Shown in pieces: positions 21,810 through 32,313 of a DNA stretch of 64,000 bases. The translations under genes and the position numbers were made by a program. The notes beneath the pieces are model-generated. The model was given only the letters and a program-made list of their open reading frames with translations. It was not told the DNA's origin and made no database searches. The stretch comes from Adiantum capillus-veneris (Eukaryota > Streptophyta > Polypodiopsida > Polypodiales > Pteridaceae), in NCBI GenBank assembly GCA_014529385.2, contig CM043964.1, positions 110,296,587 to 110,360,586 on the forward strand, read 5' to 3'. Every line of letters begins with the position of its first letter. Position 1 is the stretch's first letter.

Positions 21810-23006
21810 TTATTGGCATTTTTCATTGAGGCTTCCTGTGGTAGCTTGAGTTGGCTGGCAGATTTTCTTTGCAAGGAGTAGTTGTAAATCTGCCGCTCTT
21901 TGTTTGATTGTTTTCCACTGGTTTTGAATTGGCGTATGTGATTTCTTTGAAGTCGATATTGTCGTATCTGGTGGAACATTCTTTCTTTCTGCTTTGATGA
22001 CTTGGGTCTTATAGATCCTTGTAGTTTTTGTTGTTGATTCTGTTTGTTTTCTCGTGCTGTTTGCATGATGTGGCTTGACCTTGACAGTTGTATATAACTC
22101 CTCGATTGTCATCTTTGGCCTCCCTTCTTGTGTTGTTGGCCCGTTTTGAATCGGTAATTTTGGCCGCCATACCAATATAGTCCGTTGCGTATTCGACAGA
22201 TTGACTATGGTTCTTTGAAGTTTTGCTGGCTTTCGGTGTTTTGTCTGTTCTTCTGACCCCTTTTTTATAGGAATTAGGCTGTCGTGCCTTATCCAAAATT
22301 TGTATTGCCTCTTTTGATGTAATTGTGCCTCGGTTAGCTCTATACGCCGTACCCAAACTTGCCTGGTTCCCTGCATGGTTGTTGATTTTTGATAAGACGT
22401 TGCTGGACTTGTAAACTCTCTTTGTTGTTGGGCAGATCTTTGCGGTTGTATTGACTTTTGTTTCCTCCTTGACATGTATTGGTTATATGATAAGAAGGGT
22501 TCTGAAAAGTTTTCAGTTCTGAACAATGCTTCATTAGTATCCAAATCAATGAATACCCTGTTAGCTTTCATCCATGACACTGCTAAGATACACGGCGTTG
22601 CTGATCTACTTGGTGGCAGTACATGGAATTTTGTAGTGTACGGGTGTGCCTGCACTGTGATTGGTATTATAATAGACCACAACGTGGTCACCTCATCACC
22701 CGATGCTACTTTCAACCGGTGTGTCTCTGGTATTGTCCTCATTGGTCCAAGTTTCTGAAAGAGCTCAAAGCTGATGACACTCATTTTTGCTCCAGTGTCA
22801 AGCAATGCATAGATTTCAACTTGTTTTGTGCCTGCATAAGCTTTCATGTAAAGACTACACCACGTATCTCCCAAGTTGTCAATGATGCTATTGTCCTGAG
22901 CCCTAAGGTCTGTCATGGTCTTTTCTAATTCGTCGCTTTGTATATCCGCTTCGATTGTTTGGGATGTTGAAAGAGGATATTCGTCAGTCATCATTGGGGT
23001 GACCAT
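21810..23006 (-). CDS. Element C second aspartic-protease-like domain plus W-x-P-K tail
   Basis: A 398-codon frame directly after the integrase C-terminus. Residues 62-80 read VEIYALLDTGAKMSVISF, a retropepsin active-site motif with D at residue 70. A second strand (HRLKVASGDEV) follows, then CILAVSWMKANRVFIDLDTN near residues 137-155, resembling the ILG-x-x-WL part of Ty3-type proteases. The C-terminal half is basic and Gln/Thr-rich with W-x-R/P-K phrases (VWVRR, FWIRH, LVWRPK). The usual DSGAG protease of this element is separate, at 28110-26296. Codons before the ATG at 23006 are in frame with integrase linker codons (QQQAKERIAKRKQFL), so it was probably part of the polyprotein. Confidence 0.75.
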   Translation of the reverse strand: MVTPMMTDEYPLSTSQTIEADIQSDELEKTMTDLRAQDNSIIDNLGDTWCSLYMKAYAGTKQVEIYALLDTGAKMSVISFELFQKLGPMRTIPETHRLKVASGDEVTTLWSIIIPITVQAHPYTTKFHVLPPSRSATPCILAVSWMKANRVFIDLDTNEALFRTENFSEPFLSYNQYMSRRKQKSIQPQRSAQQQREFTSPATSYQKSTTMQGTRQVWVRRIELTEAQLHQKRQYKFWIRHDSLIPIKKGSEEQTKHRKPAKLQRTIVNLSNTQRTILVWRPKLPIQNGPTTQEGRPKMTIEELYTTVKVKPHHANSTRKQTESTTKTTRIYKTQVIKAERKNVPPDTTISTSKKSHTPIQNQWKTIKQRAADLQLLLAKKICQPTQATTGSLNEKCQ

Positions 23007-23214
23007 GTTTATTGTCTTGAGAAACTGCTTTCGTTTAGCAATCCGTTCCTTTGCTTGTTGTTGTGCCTGGTCCTGAATTCTTTGTTGTTCCTGTCTATTC
23101 GTCAGTCATCATTGGGGTGACCATGTTTATTGTCTTGAGAAACTGATTTCATTTAGCAATCCGTTCCTTTGCTTGTTGTTGTGCCTGGTCCTGAATTCTT
23201 TGTTGTTCCTGTCT
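22979..23214. repeat. 118-bp tandem duplication at the integrase/second protease junction
   Basis: Two adjacent copies (22979-23096 and 23097-23214) differ at only a few bases (GCTTTCGTTT against GATTTCATTT). The unit is not a multiple of three and introduces a stop at 23149, splitting what was one frame. Confidence 0.93.
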
Positions 23215-23661
23215 ATAGGTTTTTCCATAATGCAGTTGAAACAACATTTCCGGTGTTAAAGGTATATGATATTTTTTTAAATGACACCCACTGATCCAGT
23301 TCGGCATTTCTTTTCCATCTAGTGTCGACAGTTTTACTGCTCCGCTGGACGATATTTCTTGGATCAAATAAGGCCCCATTCCCCTTTTCTTTAGCTTTTT
23401 GGCATGCTGTTTAAGGGTGTATACTAAGACATAGTCGCCCGTTTTAAAGTCCTTGTTCTTGACATGTTTGTCAAAAAACTCTTTCTGTTGTCTTTTTTTT
23501 GCATATATGGCCGCTACAGCATTGAGTCGTAACTCATCTAATTTTTCAAGGTCCTCTAACTGTTCTGAAAGTTCATGCCCCGTCCAGTCCAATTGTGTGG
23601 CTATCCTTAGTGTGGGGATCAGAAAGTCAATAGGCAATATTGCATTTAACCCATATACCAT
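23149..23661 (-). pseudogene. Element C integrase C-terminal region
   Basis: A 170-codon frame with the Ty3-type integrase C-terminal fold. It begins VYGLNAILPIDFLIPTLRI (the usual A-Y-G-x-x-x-x-LP-x-E region), has a helix up to KKRQQKEFFDKHVKNKDFKTGDYVLVY, and continues with KKRGMGPYLIQEISSSGAVKL and LDGKEMPNWISGCHLKKYH (GPF/Y-like module). No chromodomain is present. A Gln-rich linker follows. It ends at TAA created in the tandem duplication. It is separated from the catalytic core upstream by a short gap with a stop near 23701. Confidence 0.85.
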
Positions 23662-23700
23662 ATTAAATGGTGTAGCATTGAGTGTTGTTTTATATGCAAC

Positions 23701-24430
23701 TCAATAAGCCCACAATGCCGAATAGAGCATCTGATCCCAATCTGTTCTTGTTTCACTAACCAATTTCGTAAGAACTGTGCACAATATTTTATTGGTCGCT
23801 TCCGCTTGGCCATTGGCTTGTGGATGATAGGGTGCAGATTTGCGATGAATTACCATAAACTTATTTAAGAGATGTTGGATAACTTCATTTACAAAGTGTG
23901 TCCCTCTATCACTCACCAGCTCGATTGGAAGGCCATAACGTGTAAACACATATTCATATAAGAATTGTGTCGTGGTTCTAGCGTCTGCTTTTGTTGTGGC
24001 TTTTGCTTCCACCCATTTGGTCATGTAATCTGTGGCCACTATGATATATTGTGCTTGTGAACGATACGCTGGTGGAGTGATAGGACCAACAAAGTCCAAT
24101 CCCCATTTAGCGAATGCTCGAGCACTCATCATTGGTCTTAAAGGCATTTCGTCTCTTTTAACTGGTACCTTAGTGCGTTGACATTCATCACACCTTTTCA
24201 CGAATTCTGCTGCATCTTGAATCATGGTCGGCCACCATATACCTGCAACCATAATGATTTTTACGGTTCTCTCTGTTGAAAAATGACCTCCTGCTATTCC
24301 TGCATGAGCTTGTTCCAATAATGGAAAGTAGTCATTTTCATGAGGAACTAACCTCAGTTGGTCATCAGTTCCTCTTTTATACAATTGGTTCACTAATGAG
24401 GGTATACCTATTCGCTTCGATTTGTAAAGC
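23701..24430 (-). pseudogene. Element C integrase: second zinc-binding module and catalytic core
   Basis: Frame 24393-23701 (230 codons). The H2C2 zinc-binding module is HAGIAGGHFSTERT followed by KRCDECQR. The DDE core has the first Asp in WGLDFVGPI, the second in LVSDRGTHF and Glu in ANGQAEATNKIL, so all three catalytic residues are retained. A frameshift near 24430 joins it to the upstream frame 24604-24377. It stops at TGA or TAG near 23701 after YSALWAY, just before the C-terminal region. Confidence 0.88.
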
Positions 24431-24692
24431 CTTTTGTCTGGCTTTAGACCAATCTCCTGGCAGCTCCTTATTAGTCAAATATTCCACAATAGCATGACTC
24501 CATGCGGGTGCTACTGTCACTTGGTATAATGTGGCATAATCCACAGTGGTATTGGATGTGCAAAAGTCGCATTTCTTGATGTAATTAGCTACATCGCCTG
24601 CCATTCCTGGCTAATACACTCCAAGTCTTCTTAATTGTTCATACATCATTTGATTTTCTCTATGGAATTCCCCTATTTGTGTATGGGCCTCC
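24431..24692 (-). pseudogene. Element C extra integrase-type zinc-binding module
   Basis: The end of the RNase H frame (EEAHTQIGEFHRENQMMYEQLRRLGVY) and the beginning of the next (PGMAGDVANYIKKCDFC) make a complete H-x-H...C-x2-C integrase zinc-binding domain. It is separated internally by TAG at 24611-24613, where the family has Trp. A linker (PAWSHAIVEYLTNKELPGDW) of the kind normally found before integrase follows, and then the canonical zinc module comes. The domain is therefore present twice in tandem. Confidence 0.75.
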
Positions 24693-25528
24693 TCTAGATA
24701 CGCTTCGTACTCCTTTGGGCCTATACACAACCTTAGAATTTCATCGTTTCCATGATGGTACATTCTTCCCGCAAGCATTGTGTAATTTCGTGCTTGTCTA
24801 ACGTCTTCCACCGTGTGTTTGTCGTCAAGATTCATTCCATATGTCAGCAACGGAATAATTTGCTCTGACCATTTCGGTACCATCTCTATATTAAACAGGT
24901 ATGCATCTAGGAGATCATCATCTACCCCAGTAGCTTTTTCGCCATGTAGTAATCGAGAAAGGTGGTCTGCTCTTTGATGAGTTTTTCTTTTCTTAACTAC
25001 TACCGTAAAATCAAACTCCAGCAACACAATGAACCATCTTACAATTCGTCCTGTGTTACAAGGTTTGTTTACTAAGTACAAGAGTGCCTGATGATCTACA
25101 AAGAATGTGAATTTGTTAGCGAGTAAGTAATGCCGAAATTTCTTTACCGCATATATCATACCCAATCCTTCTCTTTCAGTGGTAGTATAATTCTTTTCTG
25201 CACTGTTGAGTTGTCTACTAGCATAACTGATTGGAAAATCCGTCTTACCCTCATCTGGTTGTGCTAATATACAGCCTATTGCAAATGTCGAAGCATCTAC
25301 ATGTACATGGAAGATCTTTGACCAATCTGGTGCTTTTAGAATTGGTGCAAATACTAGTGCTTCTTTTAGTTTCTGGAATGACTCCTCACATTCATTGGTC
25401 CAAATGAAGAGCGTGATTAGACTATACAAGGGTTTTGCTATTACAGCGTACATGTAGATAAAACGTCGGTAGTATCCGCAATGTCCCATAAATGATTGTA
25501 CCTCTCGTACAGTGTTTGGTCTTGGCAA
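24611..25528 (-). pseudogene. Element C RNase H and connection region
   Basis: A 305-codon frame starting with the RT thumb/connection (VQSFMGHCGYYRRFI). RNase H follows: HVDASTFAIGCILAQ (first Asp), then TEREGLGMIYAVKKFRHYL (Glu), FFVDHQALLYL (Asp) and HQRADHLSRL (final Asp region). RNase H removes the RNA strand during reverse transcription. The overlap with the RT frame at 25422-25781 implies a frameshift near 25500. Confidence 0.88.
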
Positions 25529-26268
25529 ATTCTATGATCACCTTTACCTTGTCTTCATCAGTGGTAATTCCATTAGCCGACACTATGTGGCCTAAGATTT
25601 TACCTTGTCGTACCATGAATACACATTTTTCTGGGTTGAGGCAAATCCTATACGTTTTGCATTTTTCGAATACCTCTCTAAGATGATCTATATGGTCTTC
25701 TCTCGATAGAGAATAGACACACAAGTCGTCCATGTAAATATCCAAGAATTTTCGCAAGTATTCTTTAAAAGCGTGTGTCATTAATCTCTGAAATGTGGCT
25801 GGGCATTGGTCAAGCCAAATGGCATTACCCTAAACGCATATATGCCCCATTCTGTTGCAAACACTGTTTTGTATTGATCTTCTAGTTTGACCCCCAATTG
25901 GTTATAACCAGAGAATCTGTCCATAAAGCTATAGGCTTGCTTGCTTGCTACTCGTTGCCTGCTACTCATTCCAGGACGTGTTCAGTGATAGGAAGAGGGT
26001 AGTTGTCCCTTATTATTGCTGCGTTTACCTTCTTGAGATTCACACACACTCGTAATTTCCCGTTTTTCTTGGGTACCACCACTATCGGGGACACCCAGTC
26101 CGTGTGCTCTATCTCATAAATAAATTCAGCCTCCATAAGTTTGTCTATCTCCTCTTTTATCCTTTTGGCGAATGTCTCATTATACGTGTATGGACATTGT
26201 TTGCTTGACTTTGCATCAGACTTCAGAGGGATTGGATGTTCACAAATGTTAGGATCCACTCCCTTCAA
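25422..26268 (-). pseudogene. Element C reverse transcriptase
   Basis: Three consecutive frames make one RT. 26268-25966 has WVSPIVVVPKKNGKLRVCVN and the entry region. 25969-25781 has FMDRFSGYNQLGVK and FRVMPFGLTNA, with F-x-D at the first catalytic Asp. 25781-25422 has LDIYMDDLCVYS, the YMDD catalytic centre, and GKILGHIVSANGI. An in-frame TGA at 26296-26298 separates it from the protease segment. Frameshifts at about 25968 and 25500 make it inactive. Confidence 0.9.
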
Positions 26269-26295
26269 ATCTTTGTACGACCATGCAAATACATC

Positions 26296-28110
26296 TCAAA
26301 ATTCCTTAAGTGTTTTGATCAGTAAGTCCTTTTCTTCTCGACCTAGATCTGTGGCAATGTAAGCAGGTCGAGGATTTTCTCCTGGCTCTGCTAAGTCTAT
26401 TTTCTTGGCGTTCTCTGGCCCATCGTAGGACTCGTTTGATTTTGGCTCCCTCATTGGTTGCTGAACCACCAATCTTCTTTCCTGAATGGTGTACTTACAA
26501 TAGTGAGGAGGTACATCTATCTTTTTACTCCCATCACTAGCGCTCGTTCCATCGCTACTTTCCATTTCAGTTGTCCATACATTTTTAATTTTTTGTTTCA
26601 ACTCATTGTATCTCGTTTTCCGTTCAATTTTCGTCATAATTGGACTACCACAAACATTCAGTTTTTCTGTTGCAACTCTTTTTTTTGCTTTGCTGGTTTT
26701 CTTAGGTTTCAACAGTCTGGACTTAAATCCTGAGTCTTCAACAACCTTAAGAAATCTTCCTGACACTTTATCCTTAGCACAATCAACAACATGAATGTTC
26801 ATAAGGAAATGTGTCTTACCCTTAAACTCCGGCATGGGTCTCAGCCTGGTTGGTGGGCTGATATGGTGTCGTTTACTCTTGTATCTTTTTTGGCGTCTTT
26901 CACTTTGGTTTGGGAAATTGTAGAAGACGTCATTGTCTTGATCTTGATTGTCGTCTCCCTCCGTATTTTCCGACTTCTCGTCATCCGCGTTATCCTTGTT
27001 TTCACTTTGATCAGAAGAATCATAAAATTCTTCTCCCTCCTGCTTGATTTCTTTAGTGGGGATGTCCACATAGCCCACTATCTTAAGCTCAAGTTTCGTT
27101 TCTGTTTTATTGATCCTCATATTCTCAGTACCTCCATCGTTCTCGTCCTCCTCCACAATTTTGCTCAACATGTAGTATGGTATGATATCGTAGCCATTCT
27201 CATCACAAAATTTGGTGGGAGTGACTTCATTGACGCATACATCCAATGTAGCCAAAATTTGAGACCATTCTAGGGGTTCGAGCTTCTCTTCAGGAAAAGG
27301 TTCTCGTATATATGCATCGTCTTCCAAGACCCTCTCTAGTGTCCTTTCATTGTGGTCAAATTCACTACATTGAGATGCCCCACATATCCATATCTCCTTT
27401 TTCTTACAAAGCCATGCTGGGACTTCTGATCCACTAATGGTGGCTGAGTCAAATTCTTCCACAGGGGTTCTCGTGACATCATGGTAGCTATGATTTTTCA
27501 TGTTTACGCGTGTAGTAGTTTCAGCATGTCTTAGATACAAATAATCATACCCCCAATCCTGCACCATTTTGAGTTGCCTCATGAACGGCCTACCAAGGAT
27601 AATTTCATAGTTGTTCTTCTTGCCGAAATCTACTATGGCAAAGGTATGTTCGTACTCTATGCCACAGGAAGATACCACAATTGCCTCAAGCAATCCTATA
27701 GGCCTTTCTATGTGCCCATCCGCCAGTTGCAATTTCATTCTAGTTGTTCGTATTGCTGGTTTTCCCCATTTTTCCCATACCATTTTTGTCGCAATGGCAA
27801 TGCCAGCTCCACTATCAAGTATTGCCTTAGTCTCTATGTCGTTATACTCAACTGGTAGGGTTGTGTTGCCGTCTTCACCTTCACAATACTCTCCTACCTT
27901 GTTGAGTGGCATTGGTCTAGTGTTGACTCTCTTCGGTTTTGTGTCATTAAGCTCGGTTTCGAAGAACTTAAGAGGTCTCCTTATGCCAAATTTTTCAAGA
28001 AATTTGCCCACTTCCGTCCACATGCTTGGCCTAATTTTTAACAATTCTGCCAATGTGATTGTACACTTGACCGGAGTGGTCAACAAGTCTGTCACGATTT
28101 TAGTGTCCAA
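26296..28110 (-). pseudogene. Element C aspartic protease and linker to RT
   Basis: A 604-codon frame. The active site AILDSGAGIAIATKMVW has Asp near residue 95. The flap side is LQLADGHIERPIGLLE, and VDFGKKNNYEIILGRPFMRQ is the conserved ILG region. Residues 300-440 are acidic linker (many Glu/Asp/Asn), residues 440-560 are basic, and the frame ends at TGA just before codons for DVFAWSYKDLKG, the usual start of RT in these elements. Upstream it is separated from gag only by in-frame codons after TGA at 28147. Confidence 0.88.
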
Positions 28111-28146
28111 TTGATTTGACCCGCCTATTCTTTGAGAAGGTACTCT

Positions 28147-30768
28147 TCAAATTTCTGACCTTGCCTCATAGTCCCCCATATATGATGGCAAAGTTCTGAG
28201 TGATTCTGGTCTGCTATCTTCGGATGCAACTGAACCATTATCCCCTTGAAATGATTTAACGTCTAAATCCCATGGAGGCTTATTCAAGTTCAACTCCGAG
28301 AAAGGCGCCGACTCGACTGTTTTTGTCTCATATTTTTCTTGAGCTTTTTGCACCGTTTCCCATAGCTCTTCAGACCAATTTTCTTCCACAATAGGGGAAT
28401 ATGGTGGAAAATCTTTCAGTGATTCATCAGTGCTATTAGGCACGTCTCTTGCATCCCCTACATCCGGCAAGGATTTAACGTTTTCTATCTTGTCGGGTAT
28501 CCTTTGTTCGGTTTTGTGAGGTGTTTCATTGTTTGGTAGTTTGATTACTCTATCTCCCGCTTCCATAGGTGGAGGCTCCAGTAAAGCTTGTGCAGTTTCA
28601 ATCAGCTGTTTGCACATCTCTAGTCTCTGTTTTTCTATCTTTGGATATGGATATGTCATCCACCTTTGCTCTAGAGTCTGTCTGTTCTTCAATCTTGCTT
28701 CGTATGCTTGCAAGATTGCATCTAAGGGTTCATTGATCTTATCTACCAATACCGACCCTCCTGAGCTTGCACTTCTTGGTCCCTCTGTTGATTTTAGAGA
28801 GTCGGACTCTCTTTGCTGTTTAAGTTGCTCTCGAGCTATCGTTAGCTTAGCTTCTACATCTTTTTGTTTTCGCTCACGTCTAGCTTTCATTTTCGCTCTT
28901 CGTTCTTTCCAAGGATTATCACGACTGACGCTAGACTTGTCAGTCTTGATTTCTTCTTGATTTTCATCGTTACTCTTGGACTGATTGTCATTTTTCCTTT
29001 CTTGGGCTCTCGTCAAGACCTTAACAGGAATCGGAGTTTCGTTTTCTGACCCTCCACTGGAAGGCAACGCTCCCAGCTTATTCAAGGTTTTTGCTCCTTT
29101 GCTCAGGTTTTTAGGGCAATCAGGGATCAAGTGAGTAATTCCACACTCCGTGCAATATGCGTTGACCCAAATGATTTCGTCATGAGGGCAGTCCCTCAGC
29201 CAATGGTCTCCACCACACTTGTAGCATGGTCCTTTAGGCTGTTGAGGTGCTCTTGGATCTCCTCTTTGTTGGTGTGCAATTCTTTGCCCGCTCATGCCTC
29301 CGTTGGCTATGAACAACAGTGTTCTTTCATCCAGGCTATATCGTCCTTCTCCCGCTGCCTGTGCAGCAGTTGGTGGTCCTGTATTTCCTATCATGCTCCA
29401 TGGTTCTAGTGTAGAGGGTTCTTCCGGTGGATAATAGACAGAGCTCGCTGCATATCCATTGGGCTCGTCGTAGTATGCATGCATAGGCACCAAAGCCTTC
29501 TCATCCGACTCACTTACTGTGGGTGTGTATCTTATGCCGACTGGTCGTAATCCTCGTAGGGGTGGTTGTTGTCCCAACACTGGTTGTGGTCTTTCTACAC
29601 CTACAGGTCCTGGTAGGTTGCTTGTCTGATATCTAGGCATCGGTGGGATTTGAGGGGATGTCGCATGAGCTTGCGGAACATATGGTCGTTCTCTCACATA
29701 TCCCTTGTTATAATAACACTCCTCCGTCCCATGGTTTGTCCATTTTTGTTCAATTGCACACCATTTTGGTTGTTTAGCTTGTGGTTTGGAATACAAGTTA
29801 ATCTTTTTAGACACTTCCTCTACAAGCTGCTCTTGGCTCACCGCTACTTCTCCTTTCAGTGTTGTCTTAGCAGACTTGCTTCCACTTTGTTGCGAGGAAG
29901 AATCATCGTCAAGATCCTTGAACTCACCCTCTTTGTTGACCGCACAATTTTCCACAAGGTATAGAGCTTCCTTGGTTAAATCATTCAACGTCGTGCTCCT
30001 TTTCATATGTAAGTCCTTTTGAAGATCTGCATTCCTTAGTCCTTGAATAAATATAAGCATAAGTTTGGACTGAGTTGGCAGTTCTTCCACGGGGCAGAAC
30101 TTAACATATCTTTTTAATCGGAGGGCTGTCTTTCGCACAGACTCTCCATCTTTCTGTTTGAATTTATGGATTTGTGAGACTGTATTATGAGCTATTCCCC
30201 TTTGTGAGAATTCCTCGATAAACTCGTCAAACACTTCCTCCATAGACTCAAAGTCCCTTCGCTCCACCGAGTCAAACCATGTAGTAGCATCATCTTCTAA
30301 GGTTAAACCGAATCCTGCAAATTGGGTAGGAAAGTCTAACACCTCTTCGGCTCTAATTACACGCACAAAGGCTGCTACATGATCTCTCGGATCCCTGCTT
30401 CTCGTATATTTCTTGTTTACCCATTTTTGCACTTGAGAAGGTCTAATTCCACGATGGTCTACAAATATCATCATGGGATCTCCCCGTCCTAGTCGATAAA
30501 CCTCCTCTGGTCTTCTGTAGTGGCCAGGTTCCTCTCCCAATGGTGCTCCTAATCCATAATTTCTAACAGTGCTTGCGAGAGATGGTTCATCTCTCCGAAC
30601 TCGTTCTCGGGGTGTTCTTCCAGGCTCAGTTGAACCCTGAGTCTTTGGCTTACTCTCTCCCTGATACTGTGCATAGAGTGGTGGTTCTTGTAAATCCTTA
30701 ACCCTCGTGCGGTTTGATAACCCTCTCGGGTTCGATCTTGTTCTAATGTAGCACTCTGTCGAAGCCAT
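28147..30768 (-). CDS. Element C gag, main part
   Basis: An 873-codon frame. The gag core runs from about residue 105 (IRPSQVQKWVNKKYTRSRDP) through DFPTQFAGFGLTLEDDATTW to LMLIFIQGLRNADLQKDL near residue 250. A Cys/His segment (KWCAIEQKWTNHGTEECYY) lies near residue 345. Two zinc knuckles near residues 513-550 read CYKCGGDHWLRDC and CTECGITHLIPDC. Then comes a charged Lys/Arg/Glu region and the conserved RSASSGGSVLVDKIN and RWMTYPY. It ends with TGA at 28147-28149. The upstream gag N-terminal domain is in another frame (31724-30549) overlapping by 220 bases. In B both are in a single frame, so C has a frameshift here. Confidence 0.88.
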   Translation of the reverse strand: MASTECYIRTRSNPRGLSNRTRVKDLQEPPLYAQYQGESKPKTQGSTEPGRTPRERVRRDEPSLASTVRNYGLGAPLGEEPGHYRRPEEVYRLGRGDPMMIFVDHRGIRPSQVQKWVNKKYTRSRDPRDHVAAFVRVIRAEEVLDFPTQFAGFGLTLEDDATTWFDSVERRDFESMEEVFDEFIEEFSQRGIAHNTVSQIHKFKQKDGESVRKTALRLKRYVKFCPVEELPTQSKLMLIFIQGLRNADLQKDLHMKRSTTLNDLTKEALYLVENCAVNKEGEFKDLDDDSSSQQSGSKSAKTTLKGEVAVSQEQLVEEVSKKINLYSKPQAKQPKWCAIEQKWTNHGTEECYYNKGYVRERPYVPQAHATSPQIPPMPRYQTSNLPGPVGVERPQPVLGQQPPLRGLRPVGIRYTPTVSESDEKALVPMHAYYDEPNGYAASSVYYPPEEPSTLEPWSMIGNTGPPTAAQAAGEGRYSLDERTLLFIANGGMSGQRIAHQQRGDPRAPQQPKGPCYKCGGDHWLRDCPHDEIIWVNAYCTECGITHLIPDCPKNLSKGAKTLNKLGALPSSGGSENETPIPVKVLTRAQERKNDNQSKSNDENQEEIKTDKSSVSRDNPWKERRAKMKARRERKQKDVEAKLTIAREQLKQQRESDSLKSTEGPRSASSGGSVLVDKINEPLDAILQAYEARLKNRQTLEQRWMTYPYPKIEKQRLEMCKQLIETAQALLEPPPMEAGDRVIKLPNNETPHKTEQRIPDKIENVKSLPDVGDARDVPNSTDESLKDFPPYSPIVEENWSEELWETVQKAQEKYETKTVESAPFSELNLNKPPWDLDVKSFQGDNGSVASEDSRPESLRTLPSYMGDYEARSEI

Positions 30769-31724
30769 GCCTGCAATGACGGCTGAGCAGCTGGTTGATC
30801 CTGGTAGTTGGACGTCGGTTGTCGGGTAGAATGTGAGGTAGCGTCATACTCTTCTGAAAAGGGATTTGTCGACTTGCTAGGGGTGTAGGTGGCTCTTGGT
30901 ACTTCGTCGGGGCCATAGGTCGATGTTCCCGGAACTGTTGCCTTTTCAACCTCTTCTGGGAGAATACGTTTGTATTCTCGCTCGTATCTGTCAACAAAAA
31001 CAATATCCTTCCCCATAACAGTTTCACAAGAAAATAAGTAAAGAACCTTGTCTTTGCTTAATTCGTTTGGGTAGGGTTCCTTGCATCGAAAGTAAGAGAC
31101 TATTCCCTCGCTTTCATGCTTGTAAATCCCTACATTCTCATTATAGGTTGGGACCTTGGTTGTTTTCTTATCATACATAAAAAGCGTTCCAGGTCGATCA
31201 ATGTTAGGAGGCGGTTCTTGGGTTTCTGAAACCATTTTCCCTTTTGCCACGTTATCCCCATATCTGTTGTAATCCTCAGGGTTACTCACTATCAGATAGT
31301 GGTTCCCCTTTTCGTCTAGGAATCTGTCTCTGTCATCATAGACTCGAATTATCTCTAGTCTCTGAGCCGGTCTTTCTTCAATACAAATACACTTGCGTCC
31401 CCGATAGTCAGAATAAACTAAGGCTCCCCTCGAGTTAGTTCCTTCCAAGAAGATTATAGTGAACTTGGTTTCGTTTAAAGGATGTAGGGAGGTGCTCCCC
31501 CCTGGCATTGGTCCTTCACCGTTGAAACCTCCTGGCTGCTGACTCCCCATCATGAAGAAGGACTTTTCCGACGAAGTGTCAGTATCACTACCCTCTTCAA
31601 TGATTGGCGCTAATGGGTCTAGTCTCGTCTGAGTTACAGTACTCTCTTTGGTGGACGTGGTGCTTACTTGACTTTTGACACTTTTAGCTCCCGACTTAAC
31701 AAAGGCTCCTGACCTTAAATACAT
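30549..31724 (-). CDS. Element C gag, N-terminal domain
   Basis: A 391-codon frame from MYLRSGAF at 31724. MYLRSG is also the opening of A1 gag (MYLRSGRV near residue 11). Residues 75-200 contain a domain repeated twice in pattern: an YSDYRGRKCICIEE and VYDDRDRFLDEKG unit, then HESEGIVSYFRCKEPYPNEL and VDRYEREYKRI. The second copy matches the B gag N-terminus. The last about 70 codons are out of phase with the gag core and probably lie beyond a frameshift near 30750. Likely a capsid-associated N-terminal region. Confidence 0.75.
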   Translation of the reverse strand: MYLRSGAFVKSGAKSVKSQVSTTSTKESTVTQTRLDPLAPIIEEGSDTDTSSEKSFFMMGSQQPGGFNGEGPMPGGSTSLHPLNETKFTIIFLEGTNSRGALVYSDYRGRKCICIEERPAQRLEIIRVYDDRDRFLDEKGNHYLIVSNPEDYNRYGDNVAKGKMVSETQEPPPNIDRPGTLFMYDKKTTKVPTYNENVGIYKHESEGIVSYFRCKEPYPNELSKDKVLYLFSCETVMGKDIVFVDRYEREYKRILPEEVEKATVPGTSTYGPDEVPRATYTPSKSTNPFSEEYDATSHSTRQPTSNYQDQPAAQPSLQAWLRQSATLEQDRTREGYQTARGLRIYKNHHSMHSIRERVSQRLRVQLSLEEHPENEFGEMNHLSQALLEIMD

Positions 31725-32007
31725 AAGAATGAAAGTTGGGTTGGCAAACTTAAAGCTTACCTGGACTCCTTCTTCCTGTGTGGCTTTGTGATGATCTCCT
31801 TCTGGGATCTACACAAGGATGGTTAGTCTGTTCACAAGGGTTTTCCCTGAATTACCAAAAAATCTTTCAAGTATATACAACAATCACTTAGTCAGTCTTC
31901 TCGTGGTCCAATTTCAAATATGAAATGATGGCTGGGATCTATATAGAGAGTATGTCCTAGCAGTATAGTCACAAATTGCAAAATGTGTCTGAATCACTAT
32001 TTTCTTA

Positions 32008-32023
32008 GTCTATCGCAATAGAC
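32008..32023. repeat. 16-bp palindrome, leader copy 1
   Basis: GTCTATCGCAATAGAC, one base different from the perfect palindrome. Confidence 0.88.
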
Positions 32024-32297
32024 CGATAATTTGCTCAGCACAAGTCAATTCAAAATTGTGACTTTACCCTTGAGTTCCTCTATAGCATATCCCTCAAGTT
32101 TTAGGAAGTTTGGACACTTGGGTTGGGTTTTGGTCCCATTTTAGTATTTCAGTCAGAGCTTGATTCTCTATCTGAACCTCAGATTGACCTTTAGTGATCT
32201 AAATGCCTTGAATTTTGGTGTGTCTGTTATATAGGCCCTGATAAAGCTCTCCCTAGGGAAAATTTGAAAGAAAAGTTCCCCAGCAACAATTTCCCTG

Positions 32298-32313
32298 GTC
32301 TATCGCGATAGAC
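32298..32313. repeat. 16-bp palindrome, leader copy 2
   Basis: Perfect GTCTATCGCGATAGAC, 290 bases from copy 1. AAATGCCTTG lies 97 bases upstream, as for the spacer copy at 19258. Confidence 0.92.
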
